A stretch of DNA of 17,518 nucleotides from the NCBI GenBank assembly GCA_003560215.1, contig PWIY01000330.1, positions 1-17,518 on the forward strand, in the 5' to 3' direction. Below, one piece after another: positions 8,040 through 14,782 of this stretch. The notes below the pieces were generated by a model. That model did not search any database, was not told the DNA's origin, and saw only the letters and a program-made list of their open reading frames with translations. Source of the DNA: Bacteroidales bacterium. GTDB taxonomy: Bacteria; Bacteroidota; Bacteroidia; Bacteroidales; UBA7960. Position 1 is the first letter of the stretch, and each line of letters starts with the position of its first letter. Made by a program: the position numbers and the translations under genes.

Positions 8040-8099
8040 CGTCTTCCTATTAGAAGTCGCACCGAAAGATTGACTGCGATCTCGTTGCGTTCTTTTTTT
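8015..8099 (+). other. Candidate branched RNA structure ending in a T-run
   Basis: GACGCAGCG (8015-8023) can pair with CGTTGCGTT (8083-8091) over nine positions including two wobbles. It would enclose two small hairpins: CTTC 8043-8046 with GAAG 8053-8056, and TCGCA 8057-8061 with TGCGA 8075-8079. T7 follows at 8093. The outer stem uses the same bases as the terminator at 8011-8028, so the two folds exclude each other. It is not a tRNA, since no T-loop consensus is present. It may be a small RNA, an attenuator-like switch or chance. Confidence 0.3.
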
Positions 8100-8129
8100 A
8101 TTGAATGAATACAATGCCATTAATCGCTT

Positions 8130-8168
8130 CCCGGGGGTTTTAACCGGGTGTTTTTCTCCTTTTTTTTA
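8130..8168 (+). terminator. Hairpin with two T-runs, terminator-like
   Basis: CCCGG (8130-8134) and CCGGG (8144-8148) form a 5-bp GC-only stem with a 9-nt loop. It is followed by TG, five Ts, and after CTCC a further T-run to about 8167. This is short but GC-strong and correctly oriented. It could end a transcript coming from 8040-8130 or act as a second terminator for the TPR gene. Confidence 0.5.
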
Positions 8169-8184
8169 TATATCGTTCTTTTTT

Positions 8185-8193
8185 TAGGTTTTG
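8185..8193 (+). promoter_or_regulatory. Imperfect -7 box ahead of the structured RNA
   Basis: TAGGTTTTG is a TAnnTTTG box with one extra T. It ends 7 bases before the outer stem of the RNA at 8200, so initiation near 8197 would put the stem at the RNA 5' end. There is no TTG at the -33 distance, where a T-run sits. Confidence 0.3.
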
Positions 8194-8196
8194 TAT

Positions 8197-8326
8197 TATC
8201 GTTTCAGGGGATACGGAAGTGGTCGCTGCACGCCTCGAAAGCTTCACCATCGATCGAGGAAACCCAATCATCACCATTGACCAACAACAACTAACCAGGC
8301 GGCCACTTCCCTGAAACGTTTTTTTT
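8197..8326 (+). ncRNA. Candidate structured small RNA with its own terminator (6S-like?)
   Basis: The 5' and 3' ends pair in a long rod. CGTTTCAG (8200-8207) pairs with CTGAAACG (8311-8318). A 7-nt bulge GGGATAC (8208-8214) follows, then GGAAGTGG (8215-8222) pairs with CCACTTCC (8303-8310). The rod can continue with CGCCT (8231-8235) and AGGCG (8297-8301) across an 8-nt asymmetric loop. The alternative hairpin CCTCGA (8233-8238) with TCGAGG (8254-8259) competes for the same bases. Roughly 8260-8296 is A/C-rich and looks unpaired. Eight Ts (8319-8326) directly follow the outer stem, so the closing helix doubles as terminator. Size, rod shape, strand-end pairing and internal bulge recall 6S RNA, of which Bacteroidota have their own type (6S-Flavo), but I cannot confirm family membership by eye. 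I am fairly confident a structured RNA is encoded and much less sure of its identity. Confidence 0.6.
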
Positions 8327-8352
8327 CGGCTTGTTTCCCTATAAATACATGC

Positions 8353-8408
8353 AAAAAAAACTCCCGTTTGAGCGACATTAACCAGTCCTCAAACGGGTTG
8401 TTTTTTTT
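8353..8408. terminator. Perfect 10-bp hairpin flanked by A-run and T-run (bidirectional terminator)
   Basis: CCCGTTTGAG (8363-8372) pairs perfectly with CTCAAACGGG (8388-8397). An inner GAC/GTC (8374-8376 with 8385-8387) extends the helix past a bulged C. TTG and then eight Ts (8401-8408) follow on the plus strand, and eight As (8353-8360) precede it, so it can terminate in both directions. It lies just upstream of the sigma-factor promoter and would insulate it from the RNA at 8197-8326. Confidence 0.85.
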
Positions 8409-8459
8409 AGAAGGCCGGGTACAAAACTTAAAATCAGGAACCTGGAGGGTTTTGCAGGG

Positions 8460-8491
8460 TTTGATTAAAGACGGGATATTTTTTATCTTTG
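8460..8491 (+). promoter_or_regulatory. Bacteroidota -33/-7 promoter for the ECF sigma gene
   Basis: TTTG at 8460-8463, a 20-bp spacer, then TATCTTTG at 8484-8491, an exact TAnnTTTG. Initiation near 8495 leaves a leader of about 15 nt before the GTG at 8511. The housekeeping-type boxes argue that the sigma gene is read by the primary sigma factor, although autoregulation is not excluded. Confidence 0.6.
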
Positions 8492-8510
8492 TTTTATAAA
8501 ACACTCCAGG

Positions 8511-9059
8511 GTGGATGTATTGAAAAAAATATTAAAGGGGTGCCTGCAATCCCGGAAGGTGGATCAGTATCGTCTCTACGCCATGTATTCACGTAAGATG
8601 TACGGGATATGCCTGCGCTATGCGGCCAGTACCGACGAGGCGCAGGATATTTTGCAGGAGGGCTTTATCAAGGTATATAAACACCTGCCCTCCTACAGCG
8701 GCAAGGGAAGCCTGGAAGGCTGGATCAAAAGGATTTTTGTCAATACAGCCATTGAAAAATACAGAGAACGGGTTTACCATCTTTCTGTGGAGGAGGTTGT
8801 CGATGATGGCGAATTTGTTCATGAAAACAAGGGGGTTGAGGCGCTGAATGTCAGGGACATTCTGACGGTTGTGCAGCAACTGCCCGTTCAATACAGAATG
8901 GTGTTCAACCTGTATGCCCTTGAAGGCTACAGTCATAAGGAGATTGCCGAAGCGCTTGATATCTCCGAATCAACGGCCCGTTCAAATCTGGCCAGGGCAC
9001 GACGGATTTTAAAATATAAACTGAATAAGGAATTTGAAGTAATTCTGCAGGCAATTTAG
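8511..9059 (+). CDS. ECF-type RNA polymerase sigma factor
   Basis: Sigma70-family extracytoplasmic-function factor of 182 residues, normal for the class. Region 2 covers about 17-87, with YRLYAMYSRKMYGICLRYA, DEAQDILQEGFIKVYKHL and the region 2.4-like GSLEGWIKRIFVNTAIEKYR. Region 4 covers about 118-170, with LPVQYRMVFNLYALEGYSHK and the helix-turn-helix KEIAEALDISESTARSNLARAR. No extra C-terminal domain is present. The start is GTG at 8511, preceded by CCAGG; the nearby ATG at 8515 is out of frame. The next gene, 18 bp downstream, encodes a membrane-anchored protein that is the likely cognate regulator, so the pair should respond to envelope events. Target promoters are unknown. Confidence 0.95.
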   Translation: MDVLKKILKGCLQSRKVDQYRLYAMYSRKMYGICLRYAASTDEAQDILQEGFIKVYKHLPSYSGKGSLEGWIKRIFVNTAIEKYRERVYHLSVEEVVDDGEFVHENKGVEALNVRDILTVVQQLPVQYRMVFNLYALEGYSHKEIAEALDISESTARSNLARARRILKYKLNKEFEVILQAI

Positions 9060-9077
9060 GCCATAAACAGTTATAAA

Positions 9078-10445
9078 GTGGATCAGCAATATATTGACAA
9101 AAAGTTTCGGGAAAAGCTGGAGGGGTTGGAAGTGAACCCCCCTGTAGAGGCATGGCTGGCCATTTCTGAGGCCATCTCCAAGCCTGCCCGCAGGGGTGTT
9201 GTTCCGGTTGTCTTTCGTATGGCCGCTGCCGTTGCTGTCCTTATTGTCAGTTTGTTCTCCCTGAATTTTCTATTGCTGAACAGGTCGGGTCAGGACACTG
9301 AGATTGCTGACTGGTCTGTGCAGGATACCCCATTGTTTGACTTACAGCCGGATCGCGTGGCTGCCTCCGGAGAACAAAGGGAGGAAGCACAGCCATCAAC
9401 ACTTGCCGGTTCCCCCGGTACAGACGTTCAGGCAGGGCAGTTTTCGCCTGCAAGGGCGTCATTCACCGATCCCGGAAGGATGACCCCGCGACAGGGTGTC
9501 TATCTTGACAGGGCCTCTTTGACCTTTTTCCCGTTCCCGGAGCGCAGCAGGGCCACCAGTGAAGGCAGTGTTTCTGACCCCGGAATCAATGCACTGACCG
9601 GAGGTTCTGACCTTATGACCCTTGCCGCCGGCACAGATGACGGAAGTGTGGGCAACAACATAAGCCTCGGGGCTCATTTTGCACCGCAATATAATTTCCG
9701 CCTTTTACGGGGAACCGATGGAATGTCTTTCAGTGACATTCCCTTTCAGTCGCTGGAGGAACAGATCCTGTCCTATTCTGTTGGGCTGAATGCGTATTTT
9801 GAGCTTTCTCCCCGCTGGACCCTTCAGGCAGGAATCAGCTATATGAATATGGGGCAGTATGTAAAGGATATCATGTCTTATCAGCATCCCTCGCGTTTGC
9901 CCCTTTTTGCCGGTCATGAAGGATCGGTCAATCATCCACAAACCATTATCACCTCACAGGGAAATATTCGTCTTTCAGATCCACATCTTTACTTCGCCGA
10001 CCAGCAGTCTTACCGGGTACTGACCAACCGGCACGCCATGGAAGGCACCGATGTGCAATCCCTGTCTGAATCCCAGGAGGGGATCACCCAGGTGTTTCGT
10101 TTTGTAGAGATCCCAGTGGTATTCCGGTATGCCCTTTACGAAGGAGGAGATGTCGGGCTGCGGCTTAAAGGAGGTGTTTCAGCGAGTTATCTTCTTAATA
10201 ACAATGTGTTCCTGGGGCATGACATGATGCAAAATCCCATCGGCAAAACGGACGGTCTGAGGAAATTCAACTTTTCAGCCATTGGTGGATTTGCCATGGA
10301 CATTCCGCTTACCGGGAACCTGACCTTCCACCTCGAACCGACCGGGCAGCTTTTTATCAGCCCGATTGTACGTGAAGGGGTGATGACAGGATACGCTTAC
10401 CCGTATGGCTTTTCACTGCAGACCGGTATTTCCTACGGTTTCTGA
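9078..10445 (+). CDS. Membrane-anchored anti-sigma-like protein with beta-barrel-type C-terminus
   Basis: A 455-residue protein in three parts. Residues 1-46 are polar and cytosolic in character (KKFREKLEGLEVNPPVEAW resembles the start of anti-sigma-like proteins next to ECF factors in Bacteroidota). Residues 48-67 are one hydrophobic helix flanked by Arg38, Arg39 and Arg47. A Ser/Pro/Gly-rich linker to about 190 leads to a C-terminal domain of alternating, aromatic-rich strands (for example WTLQAGISYMNMGQYV and LRLKGGVSASYL) ending in GISYGF, a typical outer-membrane barrel terminus. There is no cleavable signal peptide. The GTG at 9078 is the only start in good position, 18 bp after the sigma gene, so the two are almost certainly one operon. 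It probably holds the sigma factor at the inner membrane. Whether the C-terminal domain really inserts in the outer membrane is an inference. Confidence 0.78.
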   Translation: MDQQYIDKKFREKLEGLEVNPPVEAWLAISEAISKPARRGVVPVVFRMAAAVAVLIVSLFSLNFLLLNRSGQDTEIADWSVQDTPLFDLQPDRVAASGEQREEAQPSTLAGSPGTDVQAGQFSPARASFTDPGRMTPRQGVYLDRASLTFFPFPERSRATSEGSVSDPGINALTGGSDLMTLAAGTDDGSVGNNISLGAHFAPQYNFRLLRGTDGMSFSDIPFQSLEEQILSYSVGLNAYFELSPRWTLQAGISYMNMGQYVKDIMSYQHPSRLPLFAGHEGSVNHPQTIITSQGNIRLSDPHLYFADQQSYRVLTNRHAMEGTDVQSLSESQEGITQVFRFVEIPVVFRYALYEGGDVGLRLKGGVSASYLLNNNVFLGHDMMQNPIGKTDGLRKFNFSAIGGFAMDIPLTGNLTFHLEPTGQLFISPIVREGVMTGYAYPYGFSLQTGISYGF

Positions 10446-10574
10446 TCCGTTCTCCTGATGGTTTCCTGATTGATCGGGTGGTTCAGGCTTTTCCTGTGCC
10501 GCCAAATCAAACTTCCCTTGCATGAACTGCAAACAACCTGGTGTGTCCATACGCGGTGCTGTGCACCTGCAGCG

Positions 10575-11315
10575 CTATTGTTTACCCACCGGCATCAGGT
10601 AAAGAACATTGTACTGATCTCCCAGTTGCAGAATGCCTTCTACCTCATCGTCATCGTAGGCTCCGATTACAACAGTGCCCAGGTCAAGGGCAGCTGCCTG
10701 CAGGTGGACATTCTGTGAAGCGTGACCTATTTCATTGTGCACATACCGGATGCCCCTGTCTCCATACCTTTCGGTGGTTCTTTCAAAGACTGCACCAAAA
10801 ACCAGCACAATCCCCCCGTCAAGTATCATCGACTGGCTGAGACTTGCACGGTAAAGCGGTTCAGCGAGGTCGGCCTCCCGCATAAATTCCAGGTGATGCC
10901 CTTCCGGATGGTAATGGTAGAGGCCCTTTTCCAGGCCGTCCACATCATTGACCACCAGAAACATTTCCAGCGGGAAGGTTGCACCCGCCGAAGGAGCGGT
11001 GCGGAATCCCCGCTCATTGGTGATCCCCTGGGCTGACCAAAGCAGCTGAGAAACCTCCGAAAGAGTCAAAGGTTCTTCCGTGTAGGAGCGAACTGAGCGG
11101 CGAAGGGTCAGGGCTTCTTCCAGGCTCATATCTCCGTCAGTGACAGGCTGCGGGAGGTCGATGGTGCTTCCGGGCTGAACATTCATGGGTTCATTGAATT
11201 TAGCGGTTTCATTGCTTTGGGCTTCAGGTGTCAGACTTCTTGAGCCTATTGTGAACACAATGGCTGCAATACCCAACAAGGCGAAAATGACGACAAGGGT
11301 TGTGATTTTTTTCAT
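10575..11315 (-). CDS. SagB/ThcOx-type nitroreductase-fold protein with N-terminal membrane anchor
   Basis: FMN-dependent oxidoreductase fold of 246 residues. A hydrophobic segment at about 5-23 after MKK is a signal peptide or uncleaved anchor, and no lipobox Cys is present. A linker to about 62 precedes the nitroreductase domain: LRRSVRSYTEEPLTLSEVSQ (71-90), RTAPSAGATFPLE (105-117) and GLYHYHPEGHHLEFM (131-145). Further on come YVHNEIGHASQNVHLQAAAL (191-210) and DLGTVVIGAYDDDEVEGIL with LYLMPVGK at the end. The GLYHY and RTAPSAGA blocks are typical of the SagB subgroup. SagB oxidises azolines in peptide natural products, but no cyclodehydratase or precursor-peptide gene is near, so that role is not supported. 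The gene is convergent with the beta-barrel gene and divergent from the fused dehydrogenase. An exported FMN enzyme of this subgroup would need its cofactor loaded outside the cytosol or carried through Tat, and no twin-Arg is visible. Confidence 0.85.
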   Translation of the reverse strand: MKKITTLVVIFALLGIAAIVFTIGSRSLTPEAQSNETAKFNEPMNVQPGSTIDLPQPVTDGDMSLEEALTLRRSVRSYTEEPLTLSEVSQLLWSAQGITNERGFRTAPSAGATFPLEMFLVVNDVDGLEKGLYHYHPEGHHLEFMREADLAEPLYRASLSQSMILDGGIVLVFGAVFERTTERYGDRGIRYVHNEIGHASQNVHLQAAALDLGTVVIGAYDDDEVEGILQLGDQYNVLYLMPVGKQ

Positions 11316-11388
11316 GAGAACTGAATTTGGTTTTTGGTTTCATGTTCCTCAGGACTGTTCGCGTGCCCGAAATATACAAAAAATCCGT

Positions 11389-11396
11389 TACCTTTG
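11389..11396 (+). promoter_or_regulatory. Bacteroidota -7 box for the fused dehydrogenase gene
   Basis: TACCTTTG fits TAnnTTTG exactly, in the 166-bp divergent gap. It would leave a leader of about 80 nt before the ATG at 11482. There is no TTG at the expected -33 distance. Confidence 0.4.
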
Positions 11397-11481
11397 CCAC
11401 CGGAAATCGGAGGCGGATCAGGTGCCGGGTATTGAAAGGCGGCATTGCATATCATGATGTGTTTGTTAACTTGTTTGCTCT

Positions 11482-14400
11482 ATGGATAAAATCAATAAGC
11501 ACCCCATACTGGATGTAAAAGATCAGGAAAAAGTTTACTTTCAATATAAAGGCCGCACCGTAGAAGGTGAAAAAGGATATACCATTGCAGCTGCCCTACA
11601 CCGGGCGGGATATCCGGTGCACAGCCACAGCGTAAAAAACCGCGACAGGAGCCTGGAATGCGGCATCGGCAAATGCGGTGCATGTGAAATGCTTGTTGAC
11701 GGTGAGGTAAAACGAATCTGCATTACACTCGCTGATAAAGTGCAAACGGTGGCAGAAATTCCCCGTGATTATGTGCCTGCGCCTTCTGTTTTCGTGAAAG
11801 CCGACGGCATCAGGGTTTACAAGACACAAGTGGTGATCGTTGGTGCCGGACCTGCCGGTTTGGCCACCAGGGAGCTTCTCAGCGAGCATGGCGTCAGCAA
11901 TATTGTTGTGGACAACAATGCAGAGATTGGCGGGCAGTTCAACATGCAGACCCACCAGTTCTTCTTTTTTGAGAAAGAAAAAAAGTACGGCGGAATGCGT
12001 GGGTTTGAGATATCCAAAACCCTCGCAGGCGACAGCCATGAAGGCATCTTGCTGGACTGTACGGTATGGGATATTTTTGAACCGCACCGGGTGGCTGTAA
12101 AAAACCTGAAAACCCAGGAGATTTTTTACATTGACTGCGAGCATTTTGTGGTTGCTACCGGAGCTGTGCCGTTCCTGCCCACATTTCATAATGACGACAT
12201 CCCTGGGGTTTATACAGCTGCGGTCGTCCAGAAGATGATGAACACGGAACTGACTCTGCTGGGAAAAAATATCCTGACGGTGGGTGCAGGAAATATTGGT
12301 TACCTGGTCAGTTATCAGCTTACCCAGGCAGGGGCACGAGTGAAAGCAATCGTTGAGGGGATGCCCCATGAGGGAGGTTTCCCGGTTCAGGCCAACAGGG
12401 TACGCAGACTGGGGATCCCGGTTATGCTTTCGCATATGATACTGGAAGCCCTTCCCAACCCGAAAGGAGACGGGGTGGCTGGTGCCGTTGTGGCGGAATC
12501 AGAGAATTTTAAACCGATACCCGGCACAGAGAAGGTGATCCGCGGCATTGATGCCATCAATATTTGTACCGGCCTGATCCCCGATGACACATTGCTGGAA
12601 AAAGGCAGGGAGATGTTTGGACGTAAGTGCTATGGTGCAGGTGATGCCATCCGGATCGGTGAAGGAACCAGTGCGGTACTGCGTGGCAAGCAGGTGGCCT
12701 ATGAAATCCTGGAAAACATGAAGCAACGCTTCAGCTATGATGACTACCTGCTTGTGTCCAAAGAATATATTGACTCCCAGCAGCATCCGATACAGGTGCT
12801 TGATGAGCCTTTCATGCCGGATGAAGCAAGGATGGAGAAGCCTTTCGTGGTCATAGACTGCCTGCATGGCTTTGCCTGCAACCCCTGCGCTTTTGCCTGC
12901 AAATACGGCGCCATCACAAAATCATCCACCAGCACAGTGCCGCATATTGACTTTGAAAAATGTGTGGGGTGCATGGATTGCGTTTACCAATGCCCGGGTC
13001 TGGCCATTTTTGGCTATAACCTGAAGAAAGGGATCTTTTTCCTCCCCATTGAGTTTGACAAGGAAGAAGGGGAGGAAGTTTACCTTGTGGACAACAATGC
13101 CAATATTCTTGGTGAAGGGGTCATCCAGAAGGTGTTGCGCAAAAAGAACCTGACCCATATTGCCCGGGTAAAAGCCGGGGAAATGACAAGGGAGCAGCAG
13201 CTCAGGGTAAGGGGGTTTGTGGCAAAAAATGAATACCCGGAACCGTTGGAAATTCAGCCGCACAAGGGAGATCTGACCGGAGATATATACATGTGCCATT
13301 GCGATGATGTGGTTCTGGACGATGTGCTCAAGGTGATCGGTGACCGCAAATTTATTTCTGTGGATGAGGTTAAACATACCACCCACCTCGGAATGGGGCC
13401 CTGCCGTGGCAAGCGATGCCTGCTGCGCCTGCGGCAAAACCTCAGACCGATGGGAATAGAACTGGTCGGCGGATCTACCCCCAGGGCACCCATGTCGAAT
13501 CAGGTAACCATCGGAGAGTTGTATCCTTCGCCGGTTCATGACAAGATAGAAACCAATACCGTGCACAAACCCCGCCGGGTCATTGAAGTACCGGCCCTGG
13601 TTGCCGGGGGCGGAATCGGTGGAAGTGCCCTTTTCCGTTTCCTGGCAGAAGAAGAGTATGAGCCCGTGCTTCTGAATTATGGGTTCGGATCCTCCTGGAG
13701 GAATATTGCCGGTGGCCGGCCTGCTTTCAGTTTGCCTGAACTGACTGACATTGCCAGGCATAACCTGGAGTTGTTCAAAGAGCTGGAAGAAAAGGGGGAT
13801 ACCGACTTCCGGCAGATCAACTACATCACGTTTGCCCATGACGAGGCCATGTACAAGGCTCTTGAAGACTCCATGAGCTGGCAGGATGCCCGCATGATCA
13901 GCCCGAAGGACTTTAAAAAAGAGATTTCTCCTTATTTCAATGATTCGAACAATAAGTACCTGGCCGCTCTTAAAACCAGTGAATGCTGGCAGGCCACTCC
14001 CGGTAAGGTGATTGAAACGCTTCGTCAGCTCGGGATCAACCGTGGCGGAAAGGGGATGGAAAATTCCGAGCTGATCGATGTACTGCGCGACGGGGATACC
14101 TATAAAGCCGTGGTGCGCACCCATGAAGAAGAGTTTGTTGAATACCACACCCCGCTGTTTATCAATGCCCTCGGTGACAAGGGAGATCACTTTGCCCGGA
14201 AGATGGGGATTGAAACAGGCCTGTATCCTGTGAAGCACCAGGCATTTATAACCCGCCGGCTGCCAATGCTGGGAATTGACGGAAACCCCATGAATATGCT
14301 GATCGACCGGCGTCGCTACAAGGGATTTACAGCAGTATACGGGCAGCAGCTTGCAGATACCGGGCAGGGCATTGGCTGTGCTTCACCTGAAATTGAGCCC

Positions 14401-14712
14401 AATGAAACGGATAAAGATGTAAAGACCAACTCAAGAGATTTTTCGGAAATTGTATCGGAGGTTTTTGTGGACTGGATTCCGGAAATATCTTCCGTCGGGT
14501 TTCAGGCCCTTTGGGCAGGTTACTATATTGAAACCAAAATGATCATCGATGTGGAGAAAGGTCTTTTCCTTGGTTTGCGCGGACAAGGCTTCATGCTTGG
14601 CCAATACCTGGCCAGGCTTTATGTGGATGCCCTGACAGGCAAAGAAGTACCTTCATACTTCAGGCGCCTGAAACTCGAAGGGGACGGACTGCTTGAGAAA
14701 GCATTCAAGTAA
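11482..14712 (+). CDS. Single-chain multi-cofactor amine/amino-acid dehydrogenase (HcnA-HcnB-ferredoxin-BFD-HcnC fusion)
   Basis: A 1076-residue flavo-iron-sulfur oxidoreductase. Residues 20-95 are a 2Fe-2S domain with C60, C65, C68 and C80 (C-x4-C-x2-C-x11-C), as in HcnA and the N-terminus of sarcosine oxidase alpha. Residues 115-410 are an FAD/NAD(P) disulfide-reductase-type domain with GAGPAG (121-126), ATG (225-227) and a second nucleotide site GAGNIG (268-273). Residues 455-510 carry two 4Fe-4S motifs (C460, C466, C469, C473 and C494, C497, C500, C504). Residues 603-650 are a BFD-like 2Fe-2S domain (C605, C607, C641, C646). Residues 704-1076 are a DAO-type FAD domain with GGGIGG (709-714) and the terminal LRGQGFMLGQYLARLY. 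These modules normally come as separate subunits of HcnABC, opine dehydrogenases, heteromeric proline dehydrogenase or sarcosine oxidase. No GcvT-like tetrahydrofolate domain is present. It probably oxidises an imino or amino acid and passes electrons out; the substrate is unknown and no catabolic gene is nearby. Confidence 0.9.
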   Translation: MDKINKHPILDVKDQEKVYFQYKGRTVEGEKGYTIAAALHRAGYPVHSHSVKNRDRSLECGIGKCGACEMLVDGEVKRICITLADKVQTVAEIPRDYVPAPSVFVKADGIRVYKTQVVIVGAGPAGLATRELLSEHGVSNIVVDNNAEIGGQFNMQTHQFFFFEKEKKYGGMRGFEISKTLAGDSHEGILLDCTVWDIFEPHRVAVKNLKTQEIFYIDCEHFVVATGAVPFLPTFHNDDIPGVYTAAVVQKMMNTELTLLGKNILTVGAGNIGYLVSYQLTQAGARVKAIVEGMPHEGGFPVQANRVRRLGIPVMLSHMILEALPNPKGDGVAGAVVAESENFKPIPGTEKVIRGIDAINICTGLIPDDTLLEKGREMFGRKCYGAGDAIRIGEGTSAVLRGKQVAYEILENMKQRFSYDDYLLVSKEYIDSQQHPIQVLDEPFMPDEARMEKPFVVIDCLHGFACNPCAFACKYGAITKSSTSTVPHIDFEKCVGCMDCVYQCPGLAIFGYNLKKGIFFLPIEFDKEEGEEVYLVDNNANILGEGVIQKVLRKKNLTHIARVKAGEMTREQQLRVRGFVAKNEYPEPLEIQPHKGDLTGDIYMCHCDDVVLDDVLKVIGDRKFISVDEVKHTTHLGMGPCRGKRCLLRLRQNLRPMGIELVGGSTPRAPMSNQVTIGELYPSPVHDKIETNTVHKPRRVIEVPALVAGGGIGGSALFRFLAEEEYEPVLLNYGFGSSWRNIAGGRPAFSLPELTDIARHNLELFKELEEKGDTDFRQINYITFAHDEAMYKALEDSMSWQDARMISPKDFKKEISPYFNDSNNKYLAALKTSECWQATPGKVIETLRQLGINRGGKGMENSELIDVLRDGDTYKAVVRTHEEEFVEYHTPLFINALGDKGDHFARKMGIETGLYPVKHQAFITRRLPMLGIDGNPMNMLIDRRRYKGFTAVYGQQLADTGQGIGCASPEIEPNETDKDVKTNSRDFSEIVSEVFVDWIPEISSVGFQALWAGYYIETKMIIDVEKGLFLGLRGQGFMLGQYLARLYVDALTGKEVPSYFRRLKLEGDGLLEKAFK

Positions 14713-14748
14713 TCAGGACAAAAGCTTTTTTTTTCCGGACATTCGTTT

Positions 14749-14756
14749 TATCTTTG
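14749..14756 (+). promoter_or_regulatory. Bacteroidota -7 box for the yceD-rpmF-plsX-fabH operon
   Basis: TATCTTTG is an exact TAnnTTTG, 37 bases after the fused dehydrogenase stop and 26 bases before the TTG chosen as the yceD start. Initiation near 14760 would exclude the upstream ATG at 14693 as a start. A -33 TTG is not evident, where a T-run lies instead. Confidence 0.45.
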
Positions 14757-14782
14757 CAAACTTTATCAAACAGGACAGGCTG

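Larger units (their letters stand above)
7992..8510 (+). other. 519-bp gene-free region dense in hairpins and T-runs
   Basis: No credible protein gene lies between the TPR protein and the sigma factor. The plus strand has T-runs of seven or more at 7992-7999, 8001-8008, 8032-8039, 8093-8099, 8161-8167, 8179-8185, 8319-8326 and 8401-8408. At least four of them follow an inverted repeat. The opposite strand has no such pattern of T-runs, so the elements point the same way as the flanking genes. The individual elements are listed separately. The arrangement looks like a terminator plus one or more small RNA genes rather than a single leader. Confidence 0.7.

Noticed and set aside
8015..8091. tRNA gene, because the 77-nt segment has a closing stem and two internal hairpins
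   Set aside because: There is no 7-bp acceptor stem with D-, anticodon- and T-arms of the right size, and no T-loop consensus.
8271..8504. 77-residue reading frame on the minus strand in the intergenic island
   Set aside because: It runs antisense across two terminator hairpins and the sigma promoter. The composition is what is expected from A-runs and inverted repeats, and no motif is recognisable.
10446..10574. Terminator between the convergent genes ending at 10445 and 10575
   Set aside because: The only candidate is CCTGA (10465-10469) with TCAGG (10483-10487), a 5-bp stem with a weak T-stretch; GGTGC-TGT-GCACC further on has no T-run on either side. Neither is convincing.
10575..11315. 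Azole-modified peptide (SagB-type) biosynthetic cluster
   Set aside because: No cyclodehydratase, scaffold or precursor-peptide gene in the window; only the nitroreductase-fold protein is there.
12922..14238. 438-residue open frame on the minus strand inside the fused dehydrogenase gene
   Set aside because: It is a shadow of the coding strand: the plus-strand frame has intact cofactor motifs throughout and the antisense product matches no family I know.
14717..14735. Terminator for the fused dehydrogenase gene at the T9 run
   Set aside because: The T-run follows only the self-complementary AAAAGCTTTT, which cannot form a stable hairpin with a loop.
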